Positions 1-8,273 of a stretch of 64,000 bases of DNA are shown piece after piece. This DNA is from VRUE01 sp963716245 (GTDB taxonomy: Bacteria; Actinomycetota; Thermoleophilia; Solirubrobacterales; 70-9): assembly GCA_963716245.1 (NCBI GenBank), contig OY970300.1, positions 992,001 to 1,056,000 on the forward strand, given 5' to 3'. A program made the position numbers and the translations under genes. The first letter of the stretch is position 1. Each line of letters opens with the position of its first letter. Below the pieces are notes generated by a model. The model was given only the letters and a program-made list of their open reading frames with translations, did no database searches and was not told the origin of the DNA.

Positions 1-1
1 G

Positions 2-592
2 CCGCAGGGGGCCGACCTGGCGACCGCGCTGAGCGCCCTGCTGCTCGCGCAGCTGCCGCTCACCTTCGGCAACTCGATCGTCGCCACCGCCGACGTCGAG
101 CGGGCCTACTTCGGTGGCCGGGCGCGTCGCGTCACCCCGAACCGGCTCGCCGCCTCGATCGCCGGCGCCAACCTGCTCGCCGGGCTGACCGGCGGTCTGC
201 CCGCCTGCCACGGTGCCGGCGGCGTCACCGCCCACTACAAGCTCGGAGCGCGCACGGCGTGGGCGACGGCCGCCGCCGGGGCGACCTTCCTCGCGCTCGC
301 GATCGGGGCCGGCGCCTCGCTGCCGGCGTTGCTGACGCTGCTCGCCCCGGGTGCCCTTGCCGGGATGCTCCTCTACGTTGCGATCCAGCACGCGTTGCTG
401 GCCGCCGGCCTGGAGCGCGTCGACGATCGCGTCATCGCCGCCGGGGTCGGCCTCGTAACGCTCTTCAGCGGCAATCTCGGCATCGGCTTCGGTGCGGGCG
501 TGGCGGTGCTGCTGGCGCGAGCGGCGTTGCGACGGCTCGCGGATCGACCGCCGCTGGCCTGGTCGGGCGGCGGGGCCGGGGCGTCCTCGTGA
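2..592 (+). CDS. MOT1-type molybdate transporter, C-terminal part (5' end outside window)
   Basis: The open frame enters from the left edge and ends in TGA at 590-592, giving 196 residues of a polytopic membrane protein. It contains the MOT1-like stretch 'LPLTFGNSI', then 'VTPNRLA' and the loop 'GGLPACHGAGG', which match the molybdate transporter family related to SulP carriers. Several hydrophobic helices follow. Known family role: proton-coupled molybdate uptake at the plasma membrane. The context supports this, since the following genes are molybdenum-cofactor genes. The next gene starts inside its stop codon (GTGA overlap), so they are probably co-translated. Confidence 0.8.
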   Translation, partial: PQGADLATALSALLLAQLPLTFGNSIVATADVERAYFGGRARRVTPNRLAASIAGANLLAGLTGGLPACHGAGGVTAHYKLGARTAWATAAAGATFLALAIGAGASLPALLTLLAPGALAGMLLYVAIQHALLAAGLERVDDRVIAAGVGLVTLFSGNLGIGFGAGVAVLLARAALRRLADRPPLAWSGGGAGASS

Positions 593-801
593 CGCGCGAC
601 GAATGGATCGGCGAGCTGGCGCGACGGCTCGGGGCCGAGCCCCCGAGCGAGGAGGAGATCGAGGCGCTGCTCGAGCTGGCGCGGGTCGCCGCCCACTCCT
701 CCGAGCGCACCGCGGCGCCGCTTGCCTGCTGGATCGGCGGCCGCTCGGGCGAGTCGCCGGCGCGGCTCAAGGAAGTCGCCGAGGAGATCGGCAGATCGTG
801 A
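589..801 (+). CDS. DUF6457 family protein
   Basis: A 70-residue soluble protein starting at GTG 589, overlapping the transporter stop by 4 nt. It has the pattern 'RDEWIGELARRLG', an acidic helix 'EEEIEALLELARVAAH', then 'SERTAAPLACWIGGR', the hallmark of DUF6457. In actinobacteria this family commonly sits beside molybdenum-cofactor genes or is fused to MobA. Its biochemical role is not known to me. It converges on mobA, which ends five bases downstream on the other strand. Confidence 0.75.
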   Translation: MTRDEWIGELARRLGAEPPSEEEIEALLELARVAAHSSERTAAPLACWIGGRSGESPARLKEVAEEIGRS

Positions 802-806
802 TGCGG

Positions 807-1382
807 TTAGAGCGCAAGCAACCGCTCGGCCTGCTCCAGGTCCGCGGGCGTGTTGACGTTGAGGCAGAGCAGCGCCGGATCGCCGAAGCGGCGCAGCTCC
901 GGCTCGCCGAGCAGGCGCGGCGCCAGGCTTCGCAGGACCGCGGTCATCGACTCGCCTGCCGCCAGCGCCGCCTCCAGCGCCGCCAGCGCCGCGGCGTCGT
1001 AACGGGCGAGGAGCGGTTGCGGCCGGCCCTCCGCCTCGACCGCCGCGGACGACGGCTGTGCGGCGAGCCAGCCGATCAGCTCCGCGGTCACGAACGGCAT
1101 GTCGGCCGCGATCGCGATCGCCGGCGCCGGGCGGGCATCGCGCAGCGCGGCGACCAGCCCGCAGAGCGGATGGTCCGGCTCGGCGGGCTCGACCAGGACC
1201 CGGCAGTCGAGCGGCGGCAGCTCGCTGTCTGGCTTGGCGACCACGACCGGCTCCAGGCCGGCGGCGCGGGCGGCGTCCAGCGGATAGGCGATCAGCGGCC
1301 TGCCGCCAAGCTCCAGGCCCGGCTTCGCCGTTCCCATGCGGCTGGAGCGCCCGCCGGCGAGGATCGCGATGATCGGGTCCAC
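807..1382 (-). CDS. mobA: MobA: molybdenum cofactor guanylyltransferase
   Basis: A 191-residue protein from GTG at 1382. The N-terminus has the nucleotidyltransferase signature 'LAGGRSSRMGTAKP', followed by 'GGRPLI', the metal-binding 'AADMPFVT' (DxPF) and the C-terminal 'NVNTPADL', all typical of MobA. It transfers GMP from GTP to molybdopterin to make the guanine dinucleotide cofactor used by DMSO-reductase-family enzymes. Length is normal (about 190-200 residues). The frame is open upstream to 1562, but the family start fits 1382. It is divergent from moeA with only about 25 bp between the chosen starts, so the two must share or overlap control regions. Confidence 0.9.
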   Translation of the reverse strand: MDPIIAILAGGRSSRMGTAKPGLELGGRPLIAYPLDAARAAGLEPVVVAKPDSELPPLDCRVLVEPAEPDHPLCGLVAALRDARPAPAIAIAADMPFVTAELIGWLAAQPSSAAVEAEGRPQPLLARYDAAALAALEAALAAGESMTAVLRSLAPRLLGEPELRRFGDPALLCLNVNTPADLEQAERLLAL

Positions 1383-1407
1383 CGCCCAAGCCTGCCAGGG
1401 GGCGGCG

Positions 1408-2637
1408 GTGCCCGCTGAGCCGATCGAGGTCGAGGCGGCCGGACGCCTGGTCCTGGAGCGGGCCCGTCCGCTCGGCGGCGAGCCCGTGCCGCTCCACGAG
1501 GCGCTAGGCCGGGTCCTGGCGGAGGACGCGATCGCGTCCGAGGCCGTCCCGGCCTTCGACAACTCGGCGATGGACGGCTACGCGATCCGCGCCGCCGACA
1601 GCGCCGGCGCGGGGGTCGGGGCTCCGGCGCTGCTGCGGGTCGCCGGGGAGTCGCGGGCCGGCCATCCGGCGCCCGCCGAGCTCGGCGCCGGCGAGGCGAT
1701 CGCGATCTCGACCGGTGCCCTCGCCCCCGACGGCGCCGACGCGGTGGTGCCGGTGGAGCTGACCGCCGCCCGCAACGGCTCGGTCGAGGTGCGGGCGGAG
1801 GTGGCGCAGGGCGCCAACATCCGCCGCGCCGGCGAGGACGTCGCCGCCGGCGAGCGCGCGCTGGCGGCCGGGACCGCGCTCGGCCCCGCCGAGCTCGGCG
1901 TGCTCGCGGCCGCCGGCAGGCCCGAGGTCCGCTGCGCGCTCCGGCCCCGCGTCTCGGTGCTCGTCACCGGCGACGAGCTGATCGGCCCCGGCGAGCCGCT
2001 GCGCCCCGGCGCCGTGCGCGACTCCAACGCCTACACGGTGCCGGCGCTCGCCGCGCGGGCGGGGGCGGAGGCGATCGCCGTCGAGCGGGTCGGCGACGAT
2101 GCGGCGGCGACCGAGAGGGCTCTGAAGGCGGGGCTCGCCGCCGACGTGCTCGTCGTCTGCGGCGGCGTCTCGGTGGGCGCCCACGACCACGTCAGGCCGG
2201 CGCTGGCACGGCTCGGGGTCGAGCAGGTCTTCTGGCGCCTGGCGCTGCGGCCGGGCAAGCCGACCTGGTTCGGCCGGCACCCCGGCGGCACCCTGGTCTT
2301 CGGCCTGCCCGGCAACCCCGTCTCGGCGATGGTCACCTTCCTCCTCTTGGTCCGCCCCGCGCTGCTGGCGATGCAGGGCCGCGATCCTTCGCCGCGCCGC
2401 CTCGCCGTCCGCTTCGGCGTCGACTACGCGAAGAAGCCGGGCCGGGCCGAGGCGGTTCGCTGCCGTCTCGAGGACGCTGCCGAGGGACTGCGCGCCGTCC
2501 CGACCAAGGAGCAGGGCTCGCACGTCCTCACCTCGATGCTGGGCGCCGACTGCCTCGCCTGGCTGCCCAGCGAGGGCGCCGGCGTGCGGGCCGGCGAGCG
2601 GGTCGAGGCCGAGCTGCTGCCCGAAGGCCTGGCGTGA
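1408..2637 (+). CDS. moeA: MoeA: molybdopterin molybdenumtransferase
   Basis: A 409-residue protein. Visible family motifs are 'NSAMDGYA' near residue 55, 'TGDEL' near residue 190, 'CGGVSVGAHDH' near residue 250 and 'GLPGNPVSAMV' near residue 300. MoeA inserts molybdate into adenylylated molybdopterin. GTG 1408 is chosen because the alignable sequence starts there; the frame stays open upstream to ATG 1336, but that would overlap mobA antisense. The stop overlaps the next start (GTGA at 2634-2637), so moeA heads a tightly coupled operon with moaD-moaE, moaC and mog. Confidence 0.92.
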   Translation: MPAEPIEVEAAGRLVLERARPLGGEPVPLHEALGRVLAEDAIASEAVPAFDNSAMDGYAIRAADSAGAGVGAPALLRVAGESRAGHPAPAELGAGEAIAISTGALAPDGADAVVPVELTAARNGSVEVRAEVAQGANIRRAGEDVAAGERALAAGTALGPAELGVLAAAGRPEVRCALRPRVSVLVTGDELIGPGEPLRPGAVRDSNAYTVPALAARAGAEAIAVERVGDDAAATERALKAGLAADVLVVCGGVSVGAHDHVRPALARLGVEQVFWRLALRPGKPTWFGRHPGGTLVFGLPGNPVSAMVTFLLLVRPALLAMQGRDPSPRRLAVRFGVDYAKKPGRAEAVRCRLEDAAEGLRAVPTKEQGSHVLTSMLGADCLAWLPSEGAGVRAGERVEAELLPEGLA

Positions 2638-3302
2638 GGCTGAGCGTGCGGCTCTTCGCCTCGCTGCGCGAGCGCGCCGGCGCCGACGAGATCGAGATCG
2701 AGCTCGCCGAGGGCGCCACCGTCGCCGACGCGCTCCAGACGCTGGCGGCCGAGCCGCGCCTCGCCGAGCTCCTCGCCCGCCTGCCTGTGGGGCTGGCGGT
2801 CAACCGCGAGTACGCGGGTCCGCAGACGCCGCTTCGCCCGGGCGACGAGCTGGCCGCGATCCCGCCGATCAGCGGCGGCGCCGAGCCGGCGCTCGCCGAG
2901 CGGGTCCGCGCGGGCGTCGGCGCCGAGCCACTCGACCCCACCGCGCTGAGGCGCTGGGCGGGGCGCCCGGAGGCGGGCGCGGTGGTCACCTTCGAGGGGA
3001 CGACGCGAGCGGTCGAGCGGCTCGACTACGAGGCCTACGTGGAGATGGCCGTGCGCCGGATCGAGGCGATCCTCGCCGAGTGCGTCGAGCGCCACGGCCT
3101 CGCCGCGGCGGCCGCCGAGCACCGGGTCGGCTCGGTGCCGCTGGGCGAGCCGGGCGTCGTCGTCGTCGCCTCCGCCGGGCACCGCGGGGGAGCCTTCGCC
3201 GGGGCGCGCGAGGCGATCGACCGGATCAAGGCCGAGGCGCCGATCTGGAAGCGCGAGGTCGACGGCGGCGAGGCCCGCTGGGTCGAGGGGACGCCGGTAT
3301 GA
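2634..3302 (+). CDS. moaX: Fused MoaD-MoaE molybdopterin synthase (MoaX type)
   Basis: 222 residues in two domains. Residues 1 to about 82 are a ThiS/MoaD beta-grasp domain ending in 'PPISGG', the diglycine whose C-terminus must become a thiocarboxylate. About residues 90-222 are MoaE, with 'TFEGTTRAVERLDYEAY' and the lysine-bearing 'APIWKREV'. Molybdopterin synthase adds two sulfurs to precursor Z (cPMP). Known precedent: mycobacterial MoaX is such a fusion and is cleaved after the diglycine; cleavage here is inferred. The gene overlaps moeA and moaC by 4 nt each. Confidence 0.88.
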   Translation: MRLSVRLFASLRERAGADEIEIELAEGATVADALQTLAAEPRLAELLARLPVGLAVNREYAGPQTPLRPGDELAAIPPISGGAEPALAERVRAGVGAEPLDPTALRRWAGRPEAGAVVTFEGTTRAVERLDYEAYVEMAVRRIEAILAECVERHGLAAAAAEHRVGSVPLGEPGVVVVASAGHRGGAFAGAREAIDRIKAEAPIWKREVDGGEARWVEGTPV

Positions 3303-3802
3303 GCGAGGAGCGGGCCGCGGGCGCGAAGCGGCTGACGCACGTCGACGAGGACGGCGCGGCGCGGATGGTCGACGTCGGCGCCAAGAAGCCGAGCGAGCGC
3401 CGCGCGGTGGCGGAGGCGCGCCTGCGGATGTCGCCCGAGACCGCCGCCGCGGTCGAGCACGGCGACGGTCCGAAGGGGGAGGTGCTGGGGACGGCGCGGC
3501 TGGCCGGCATCGGCGCCGCCAAGCGGGCCGGCGAGCTGATCCCCCTGGCCCACCCGCTGCCGCTCACCTTCGCCGACGTCGAGGGGCGGGTCGACGCCGC
3601 CCGCGGCGAGGTCGTGCTGCGCGCCGAGGCGCGGACCGTGGGCAGGACGGGGGTCGAGATGGAGGCGATGACCGCCGCGGCGGTCGCGGCCCTGACCGTC
3701 TACGACATGGTCAAGGGCGTGGAGCGCGGGGTCGAGATCGAGCGGGTCGTCCTGCTCGAGAAGAGCGGCGGCCGCCACGACTGGGTCCGCCCGGAGGGCT
3801 GA
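3299..3802 (+). CDS. moaC: MoaC: cyclic pyranopterin monophosphate synthase
   Basis: 167 residues from ATG 3299, overlapping the previous stop (ATGA). It contains 'THVDEDGAARMVDV', 'LIPLAHPL' and 'GVEMEAMTAAAVAALTVYD' followed by 'MVKG', the conserved MoaC active-site segments. MoaC converts the MoaA product, 3',8-cyclo-7,8-dihydroguanosine triphosphate, into cPMP, the substrate of the synthase encoded just upstream. Normal length. No moaA is seen in this window, so it must lie elsewhere. Confidence 0.93.
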   Translation: MSEERAAGAKRLTHVDEDGAARMVDVGAKKPSERRAVAEARLRMSPETAAAVEHGDGPKGEVLGTARLAGIGAAKRAGELIPLAHPLPLTFADVEGRVDAARGEVVLRAEARTVGRTGVEMEAMTAAAVAALTVYDMVKGVERGVEIERVVLLEKSGGRHDWVRPEG

Positions 3803-3804
3803 GC

Positions 3805-4278
3805 GTGCGCGCCGCGGTGCTCACCGTCAGCGACAGCCGCTCGCGCGGCGAGGCCGAGGACGAGGGCGGCCCCCGCCTCGCCGAGTTCGCGGCCTCGCTC
3901 GGGGCCGAGGTCGTCGCCCGCGAGGTCGTCCCCGACGAGCAGGCGGAGATCGAAGCGCAGCTGCGACGCCTCTGCGACGAGGTCGGCTGCGACCTCGTGC
4001 TGACGACCGGCGGCACCGGCTTCGCGCCGCGCGACGTGACCCCGGAGGCGACCCGCGGCGCGATCGAGCGCGAGGCGCCGGGAATCGCCGAGGCGATGCG
4101 GCTCGCCTCGCGCCGGCACACCGACCTCTGGATGGTCTCCCGCGGCGTCGCCGGCGTCCGCGGTCGCACCCTGGTCGTCAACTTCCCGGGCAGCCCCAAG
4201 AGCATCTCCGAGGCCGGGGAGGGCATCCGCGACGGCCTGGTCCACGCGCTGAAGCTGCTCGGCGCCGTCGACCGGTAA
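3805..4278 (+). CDS. mog: MogA/MoaB: molybdopterin adenylyltransferase
   Basis: 157 residues from GTG 3805, two bases after moaC. Typical MoaB/Mog signatures are 'LTVSDSRSRGEAEDEGG', 'LTTGGTGFAPRDVTPEA' and 'FPGSPKSISEA'. It adenylylates molybdopterin so that MoeA can insert molybdenum. It is the last gene of the operon; a protease gene with its own spacing follows after about 44 bp. Confidence 0.92.
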   Translation: MRAAVLTVSDSRSRGEAEDEGGPRLAEFAASLGAEVVAREVVPDEQAEIEAQLRRLCDEVGCDLVLTTGGTGFAPRDVTPEATRGAIEREAPGIAEAMRLASRRHTDLWMVSRGVAGVRGRTLVVNFPGSPKSISEAGEGIRDGLVHALKLLGAVDR

Positions 4279-4322
4279 GCTGCCGCAGCTCGACCTGACG
4301 AGTCCCCGGGGAGGACCTCCAC

Positions 4323-5210
4323 GTGCCCAGAAAGCAGCTTGCGCCGATCGCCGTCGCCCTTGTCGCCTCCTTGACCTGGGCGGGTAGTGCCGTCGCCTTT
4401 CCGGTGGCGCACGTCGACCCTCAGCCGCGGGAGAAGACGATCGGCTACTGGACGGCCGAGCGCATGCGGCAGGCGGTGCCCGCCGAGCGCGCGTCGCGGC
4501 CCGTCCCCGCCGCGAAACCCGCGAACGGCGGCGGGACGTCGGCCGGCACCAGCGCGGAGGTTGCGCAGCCGTACCCGAGCGCCTACGGCAAGGTGTTCTT
4601 CACCAGCAACGGCGGCGTCAACTACGTCTGCTCGGGCACCGCGATCGCCAGCGCCAACGAGAGCGTCGTCTGGACCGCCGGGCACTGCGTGAACGAGGGC
4701 CCCGGCGCCTTCTACAAGAACTTCCTCTTCGTACCTGCCTACCGCGACGGAGCCGCCCCATACGGGAAATTCGCCGGCTCGAAACTGCTGACGACCTCCG
4801 GCTGGCAGGCGAGCGGCGAGTGGGGGGTGGACGTCGGCGCGGCGGTCGTCGGCACCAACGGCTCCGGCCAGACCCTCGCTGACGCCGTCGACGAGTCCGC
4901 CCTCGTCTTCGACGCGCCGCGCAACCAGGCGTACCGGATCTACGGCTACCCCGCCGCGAAGAAGTTCAGCGGCCAGCGGATGCGCGTCTGCCAGACGAGC
5001 TGGCTGATGGACGATCTCTCGGCCACCCCGGCCACGATGGGCGCCTCCTGCGACATGACCGGCGGCTCGAGCGGCGGCGCCTGGGTCACCTCCACGGGAG
5101 CGGTGGCCTCGGTGGTCAGCTACGGATACAGCAGCCTGCGCAACGTCCTCTTCGGCCCTCATCTGGAGTTAGAGGCACAGAGCCTCTATGCCGCAGCTGG
5201 CGCCGGTTGA
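4323..5210 (+). CDS. Secreted trypsin-like serine protease
   Basis: 295 residues from GTG 4323 behind 'GGGGAGGACC'. An N-terminal signal peptide runs to about 'GSAVAFP' (residue 26), followed by an Ala/Pro/Gly-rich propeptide-like stretch. The catalytic triad is visible: His in 'TAGHC' (about residue 121), Asp in 'GVDVGAA' (about 170) and Ser in 'GGSSGGAW' (about 250). Cysteines flank the active site. It belongs to the S1/V8-like family, probably exported and active outside the cell. The substrate is unknown. It is not part of the cofactor operon in function. Confidence 0.82.
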   Translation: MPRKQLAPIAVALVASLTWAGSAVAFPVAHVDPQPREKTIGYWTAERMRQAVPAERASRPVPAAKPANGGGTSAGTSAEVAQPYPSAYGKVFFTSNGGVNYVCSGTAIASANESVVWTAGHCVNEGPGAFYKNFLFVPAYRDGAAPYGKFAGSKLLTTSGWQASGEWGVDVGAAVVGTNGSGQTLADAVDESALVFDAPRNQAYRIYGYPAAKKFSGQRMRVCQTSWLMDDLSATPATMGASCDMTGGSSGGAWVTSTGAVASVVSYGYSSLRNVLFGPHLELEAQSLYAAAGAG

Positions 5211-5223
5211 TCGTCCCGCGGCC

Positions 5224-5254
5224 TTGACAGCCGTCTCTAGGCCGGTGATACGTT
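5224..5254 (+). promoter_or_regulatory. Candidate sigma-70-like promoter
   Basis: TTGACA at 5224-5229 is followed by GATACG (5247-5252, spacer 17) or TACGTT (5249-5254, spacer 19). It lies about 80 bp upstream of the ATG at 5334. The -35 is consensus; the -10 is weak. Confidence 0.4.
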
Positions 5255-5333
5255 CATTCGCTCAGCGAGGAGGGGCGGTTCGCTGTAGGAGATAGCTGGG
5301 AGCCCCGCAGACGCGAAGCGTTAGGAGACTCCC

Positions 5334-5531
5334 ATGCGAAGGAAGATGCTGGCTTTGGCGCTCACCGCGGGCGCGTTGACGATTCCCGCGTCCCCGGCCC
5401 TCGCCGATCCGGACTTCGGCCCGGGCAACAGCAGCAAGGGACCGAACGACGGCGGGGCGAAGTGCCACGCGCCCGGTCATGGCACCGGTCCCGGCGCCAA
5501 CGACCCGGTCCCCGGCTGCAAGGGCAAGTAG
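5334..5531 (+). CDS. Small secreted Gly/Pro-rich protein
   Basis: 65 residues from ATG 5334 behind 'TTAGGAGACTCCC'. Residues 1-24 are a signal peptide ending at 'SPALA'. The mature part is about 40 residues, rich in Gly, Pro, Asn and Lys, with two cysteines that could form a disulfide. No family recognised. It stands alone between its own promoter and a strong terminator, which supports it being a real expressed gene. Confidence 0.7.
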   Translation: MRRKMLALALTAGALTIPASPALADPDFGPGNSSKGPNDGGAKCHAPGHGTGPGANDPVPGCKGK

Positions 5532-5540
5532 AGCCAAAAG

Positions 5541-5564
5541 GGCCCACCCCGCGCGGGGTGGGCC
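5541..5564. terminator. Perfect hairpin terminator between convergent genes
   Basis: A 10-bp stem, GGCCCACCCC pairing with GGGGTGGGCC, closes a 4-base GCGC loop. It is preceded by AAAA on the plus strand, which gives a U run on the minus strand. It sits between convergent genes ending at 5531 and 5578 and could serve both. Confidence 0.75.
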
Positions 5565-5577
5565 TTGACGCCCCGAG

Positions 5578-6873
5578 TCAGAGAACGGATCGCTTCTGCG
5601 CCTCGAACTCCTCGTCGGTCAAGGCCCCTTCGCGTCGCAGCGCATTGAGCCGCTCGAGCCGCTCGAGCCGCTGCGCTGAGGTCGCACCCTCGCGGTCGGC
5701 GGGCTGGGCCTCCGCCCGTCCGTGGAAGAGCTCGCGGGCGCGCGATCCGAGCCGCCCCGGCCGCCTGTCCGGGAACTCGCCGATCGCCTGCCGGCGCAGC
5801 GCCTCCGTCCCGACCGCGAACAGGACGGCGAACAGGAGGATGCCGAACGGCCTGCGGAAGGCGGCGATCGGCGCCCAGGCGATCAGCGCCAGCCAGATCG
5901 CCGCGGCCACGCCATAGGCACCGGCCTGCCGCTCTCGGAAGTACGGCGCGGCCTCACGCCGCAGAGCCACGGCCGGTGCCGTGCCGCCGGCCAGCCAGGC
6001 GCCGATCACAGCCAGGATCCCGAAGGCGATCGCCGACACGGCGACGGTCACGAGCAGGGACGTGCCTATGTCCCAGGTGGCTTCCACGGCCGGCTCCACC
6101 GACGCGGTCGCCGCCAGGGAGCCGGTCACCGCGCCTCCGACCAGCTCACGGACCAGGAGCGCGAGCACCCCGGCGGCGACGAAGCCGAAGCCGGTGGCTC
6201 GCACCGCCTCGCGCCGGCGGCCTCGAGCCAGGTAGATGGCGCCCCCGTAGAGCAGGATCAGCAGCGCGGTGAGGACGACCGGCAGTTTGCGGATCGCCTT
6301 CGCGACCTCCTGGGCGGTGGACAGCTGCTCGGAGTCGAGGACCTTCAGCTCGCCGGCGTCCTCGGGCAGTTTCGCGGTCAGGCCCGCCGGCACCCCCGCC
6401 TGCTCGCCGATCTGCGTGACGACGGTGCCGAGCTGAAGCGTGACTTCTCCTTCGTCGGTCGAGACGACGTCGCCACCCCCGCCGATCACGTTCAGGAACT
6501 GCTCGTGGGCGGCGCGATTCGCCTCGGCCCAGATCGCCTGGATCTGAGACGTCGTCAGGGCTCGTTCGGCGACCTGCTGGGCCAGCTGGCGCAGGCCTCC
6601 GGCTGCGGGACCGGCGAGTGCCCCTGCCTGCGGGGGCAGCGCTTTGCGCAGCTCCGCTTCGACATCCACGTTGGCGTAGAGCTGGGCGACGAGGAAGGTC
6701 GCCAGCTGACCCTGGATCTCCTCGTCCTCGAGCAGCTCGCTGCTCGTATCGACCCAGTTGTCGGTGTTCATCGCCTGGCGATTGACCCAGAACGAGAAGA
6801 TCGAGACGAACGTCAGGACGGTGGCGGCGACCAGCAGCAAGGCGACCGTCTTGCGGTGGGGCCGCTCGCTCAC
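5578..6873 (-). CDS. Multi-pass membrane protein with C-terminal SHOCT motif
   Basis: 431 residues from GTG 6873. One N-terminal helix (residues about 9-28) precedes a roughly 170-residue extracytoplasmic region ('NRQAMNTDNWVDTSSELL'). Five or so hydrophobic helices follow, then a cytoplasmic tail ending in 'LNALRREGALTDEEFEAQK', a SHOCT motif. SHOCT segments are short helical modules thought to mediate oligomerisation. Function unknown. It lies directly downstream of another SHOCT gene on the same strand, with one base between stop and start, so they are probably one transcript. Confidence 0.72.
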   Translation of the reverse strand: MSERPHRKTVALLLVAATVLTFVSIFSFWVNRQAMNTDNWVDTSSELLEDEEIQGQLATFLVAQLYANVDVEAELRKALPPQAGALAGPAAGGLRQLAQQVAERALTTSQIQAIWAEANRAAHEQFLNVIGGGGDVVSTDEGEVTLQLGTVVTQIGEQAGVPAGLTAKLPEDAGELKVLDSEQLSTAQEVAKAIRKLPVVLTALLILLYGGAIYLARGRRREAVRATGFGFVAAGVLALLVRELVGGAVTGSLAATASVEPAVEATWDIGTSLLVTVAVSAIAFGILAVIGAWLAGGTAPAVALRREAAPYFRERQAGAYGVAAAIWLALIAWAPIAAFRRPFGILLFAVLFAVGTEALRRQAIGEFPDRRPGRLGSRARELFHGRAEAQPADREGATSAQRLERLERLNALRREGALTDEEFEAQKRSVL

Positions 6874-6874
6874 G

Positions 6875-7141
6875 CTAGCTACCCAGCAGCTTTGCCTTCT
6901 GCGCCGCGAACTCCTCCTCGGTGAGGATGCCCTGCGCTTTCAGCTCGCCCAGCTCCTTCAGCTGGGCGATGGTCGAGTCGCCGGCCGCAGGAGCCGCGGC
7001 GGGGACTTCGGCGCCTGGCGCCGCGGCGGCTTCCTGTTCGGACCAGCGTTCGCTTTGACGACGCGACACGCGGTTGCTGACGGCCGACGCGGTGCCGGCG
7101 ATCGCCGCGGTGCGGGCGACGCCTCGAAGTAGTCCTGGCAT
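6875..7141 (-). CDS. Small SHOCT-domain protein
   Basis: 88 residues from ATG 7141 behind 'GAGGAGACCCCCG'. The N-terminal half is basic and Ala-rich ('GVARTAAIAGTASAVSNRV'); the C-terminal third, 'LKELGELKAQGILTEEEF', is a SHOCT motif. This Ala-rich plus SHOCT arrangement is common in actinobacterial short proteins of unknown role. It lies between a DUF6325 gene and the larger SHOCT membrane protein on the same strand, forming a probable three-gene operon. Confidence 0.75.
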   Translation of the reverse strand: MPGLLRGVARTAAIAGTASAVSNRVSRRQSERWSEQEAAAAPGAEVPAAAPAAGDSTIAQLKELGELKAQGILTEEEFAAQKAKLLGS

Positions 7142-7154
7142 CGGGGGTCTCCTC

Positions 7155-7592
7155 TCAGGCGTTTGCCTCGGCCGCGTCGAGCGCGGCGAGGACGGCTTGG
7201 ACGGGGATGCGACCGCTGGCGGCCAGCTGGCCGCCGGAACGGCGAACGGCCGTGGCGAAGGGCGCGGCCCAGCTGTTCTCGAAGACCAGCAGCGCGGCGG
7301 AGGTGCCGGGCTCCATCGCCTCGCCGGCCTCTTCGACGTCCTCTTCGGAGAGGAGGCCGGAGGAGGCGCCTTCGAAGACCGACAGCTCGGCGACCTCGCC
7401 GCCGACGTCGGCGATCTCCAATCCGCGGATCGTCCCGTCCTCGGTCTTCTCGATGAAGGTGAGGTCGAGGATGCGGATCAGACCACGGTCGACGAGGTCG
7501 ATCAGGTGCGGCGCCACCTCACCGTTGGGCTGGCGCCCCGGCCACTCGACCAGGATGTAGTCGATCGGTCCCATCTCGTCGATTGGGGGCAT
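7155..7592 (-). CDS. DUF6325 family protein
   Basis: 145 residues from ATG 7592 behind 'AGGAGAGGTGAGGCA'. It shows the family pattern 'GPIDYILVEWPGR', 'LIDLVDRGLIRILDL', 'LLSEEDVEEAGEAMEP' and 'AALLVFENSWA'. Family members are small soluble proteins often next to SHOCT genes; the function is not established. It is the first gene of the minus-strand cluster and is divergent from the DUF7144 operon. Confidence 0.75.
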   Translation of the reverse strand: MPPIDEMGPIDYILVEWPGRQPNGEVAPHLIDLVDRGLIRILDLTFIEKTEDGTIRGLEIADVGGEVAELSVFEGASSGLLSEEDVEEAGEAMEPGTSAALLVFENSWAAPFATAVRRSGGQLAASGRIPVQAVLAALDAAEANA

Positions 7593-7741
7593 TGCCTCAC
7601 CTCTCCTGGTTGCGACGGTTGACGATCGCCTCAGAACATTCGATCGGTTTACCGTAGACGATCGCGCGACTGTGACCTAATCGAGCTTCGGTCAAGAGGG
7701 CCGGTTGTGACGGTGGATTACCTGCAACTCGTCGTCGGCGG

Positions 7742-7770
7742 TTGATTCGAGCCGCGGTAGGTCATATCTT
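7742..7770 (+). promoter_or_regulatory. Candidate promoter of the DUF7144 operon
   Basis: TTGATT (7742-7747) and TATCTT (7765-7770) are separated by 17 bp, about 80 bp upstream of the start at 7852, in the 259-bp divergent intergenic region 7593-7851. Nothing else convincing is seen in that region. Confidence 0.45.
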
Positions 7771-7851
7771 CCTTATCAGTCAGTGCTGATTGGCAGGGGG
7801 CGCTGACGGGAGAGACAACCGGCCTCCGGGCCATGGCGAAAGGAGCCTCTC

Positions 7852-8271
7852 ATGGAGGCCAGTGCCCCCCCAGGAAGACGAGACTACGAGCGGCGGCCGG
7901 AGGAACGGCAGCCGACCGGCTGGACCGTCTTCGCCGGCACCATGCTGTTCATCGTCGGATCGCTCGACGCCCTTTGGGGCTTGGCAGGAATCCTCAACGA
8001 CGAAATCGTCTTCGTCGGCGGCCAGGGTGTGATCATCGCCGACGTCACGACCTGGGGCTGGATACACCTCATCCTCGGCTCGATCGTCGCCAGCACGGGG
8101 CTCGGCCTGTTCGCCGGCGCCAATTGGGCACGGATGGCGGCGGTCTTCTTCGTCACCATCAACGCGATCGCCCAGATCGTCTGGTTCCCGGCCGCCCCGC
8201 TGTGGGCGTTCCTGATCATCCTCCTCGACGTGACGATCATCTACCAGCTGACCGTACGCTGGGCGGACTGA
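7852..8271 (+). CDS. DUF7144 family four-helix membrane protein
   Basis: 139 residues from ATG 7852 with 'GAAAGGAG' eight bases upstream. After a hydrophilic 20-residue N-terminus come four hydrophobic helices: 'GWTVFAGTMLFIVGSLDALWG', a second ending 'ILGSIVASTG', a third at 'RMAAVFFVTINAI' and a fourth at 'FLIILLDVTIIYQLTV'. This is the DUF7144 pattern. Role unknown. The following gene starts three bases after its stop. Confidence 0.75.
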   Translation: MEASAPPGRRDYERRPEERQPTGWTVFAGTMLFIVGSLDALWGLAGILNDEIVFVGGQGVIIADVTTWGWIHLILGSIVASTGLGLFAGANWARMAAVFFVTINAIAQIVWFPAAPLWAFLIILLDVTIIYQLTVRWAD

Positions 8272-8273
8272 CC

